The notes under the pieces are model-generated. The model worked only from the letters and a program-made list of their open reading frames with translations. It made no database searches and was not told where the DNA came from. A stretch of DNA of 5,684 bases from the NCBI GenBank assembly GCA_903890265.1, contig CAITAM010000357.1, positions 1-5,684 on the forward strand. Reading direction: 5' to 3'. A program made the translations under genes and the position numbers. Source of the DNA: an uncultured Pseudomonadota bacterium (GTDB lineage Bacteria; Pseudomonadota; Gammaproteobacteria; Steroidobacterales; Steroidobacteraceae). Every line of letters starts with the position of its first letter. Positions within the stretch are counted from its first letter, which is position 1. Shown here piece after piece: positions 5,438 through 5,684 of the stretch.

Positions 5438-5684
5438 ATGCTGAGCCTCGCCTTCAGGCCCTACGTTCAGACCGGACGCTGGGCCGCGGCCCGCGGGCTC
5501 GTCGTCCTTGCGCTGCTGTCCTTCGCTGGCGTGTCGCTCGCCGATGACTCGGTCCGGGTCGGGCTCGGCACGTACTTCACCAAGCCCCGCTCCGGGCTGC
5601 TCGGCTCCGATGCCTCGCCACCCAACCCCGAGTTTGTGTCCGGGGAGGCGGCCGGCCGGGCGGCGCCGACCAACCAGTGGTTCA
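5438..5684 (+). CDS. Exported protein, probable GH81 endo-beta-1,3-glucanase (3' end outside window)
   Basis: Only the first 82 codons are present; the frame is open to the window edge. Residues 1-35 form a Sec signal peptide: a long n-region with several Arg, a hydrophobic core GLVVLALLSFAGVS (20-33), and cleavage expected after SLA35. Cys is absent, so this is not a lipoprotein. The mature start reads VRVGLGTYFTK (39-49), followed by a Pro-rich stretch and AAPTNQWF (75-82). A VGxGxY segment followed by PTNxW(F/Y) is characteristic of the N-terminal domain of glycoside hydrolase family 81, endo-acting beta-1,3-glucanases. This assignment rests on a short N-terminal piece, but it agrees with the GH17 gene upstream. 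Another secreted glucanase family is possible. The start lies 11 bases after the porin stop, so the two genes are almost certainly co-transcribed and co-regulated. Confidence 0.65.
   Translation, partial: MLSLAFRPYVQTGRWAAARGLVVLALLSFAGVSLADDSVRVGLGTYFTKPRSGLLGSDASPPNPEFVSGEAAGRAAPTNQWF

Noticed and set aside
5467..5673. Small minus-strand frame opposite the probable GH81 gene
   Set aside because: The opposite strand has a ribosome site, a signal peptide and GH81-like motifs; this frame has none of these.

Overview
The window reads as part of a beta-1,3-glucan (laminarin- or callose-like) utilisation locus from a GC-rich Gram-negative bacterium. Gram-negative origin is supported by a lipoprotein signal peptide, an outer-membrane barrel protein ending in Phe, and Sec signal peptides on the secreted enzymes. 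The high GC, the GTG starts and the style of the secreted repeat domain suggest a proteobacterium, perhaps a gammaproteobacterium. The sequence alone does not fix the genus.

Layout from left to right. Positions 3-824 (+) hold a serine alpha/beta-hydrolase, probably cut at its 5' end by the window edge. Positions 793-1839 (-) hold a LacI/GalR-family repressor, whose 3' end overlaps the hydrolase 3' end by 32 bases. Positions 1840-2173 are a 334-base divergent regulatory region. It has a TTGACA-type promoter, a LacI-type operator over the predicted transcription start, a possible second operator one phased DNA loop upstream, and a separate 10-bp inverted repeat in front of lacI. Positions 2174-3910 (+) encode a lipoprotein with two tandem beta-sandwich-like repeats and a glycoside hydrolase family 17 (GH17) catalytic domain. 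A GC-rich stem-loop at 3923-3954 follows. Positions 4020-5426 (+) encode a porin-like outer-membrane barrel. Eleven bases later, at 5438, an exported protein begins that runs off the window. Its mature N-terminus looks like the start of a family 81 (GH81) endo-beta-1,3-glucanase.

Proposed joint function (inference): the exported GH81 enzyme and the surface or periplasmic GH17 lipoprotein cut beta-1,3-glucan to oligosaccharides. The barrel protein lets the products through the outer membrane. The divergent LacI-type repressor senses a product and releases the operator at the GH17 promoter. No SusD, TonB-dependent receptor or inner-membrane transporter is visible, so the window suggests a porin-type glucan locus; such genes may lie beyond the edge. 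The hydrolase at the left has no evident link to glucan use.

No tRNA, rRNA, CRISPR array, insertion sequence or integration site was seen.
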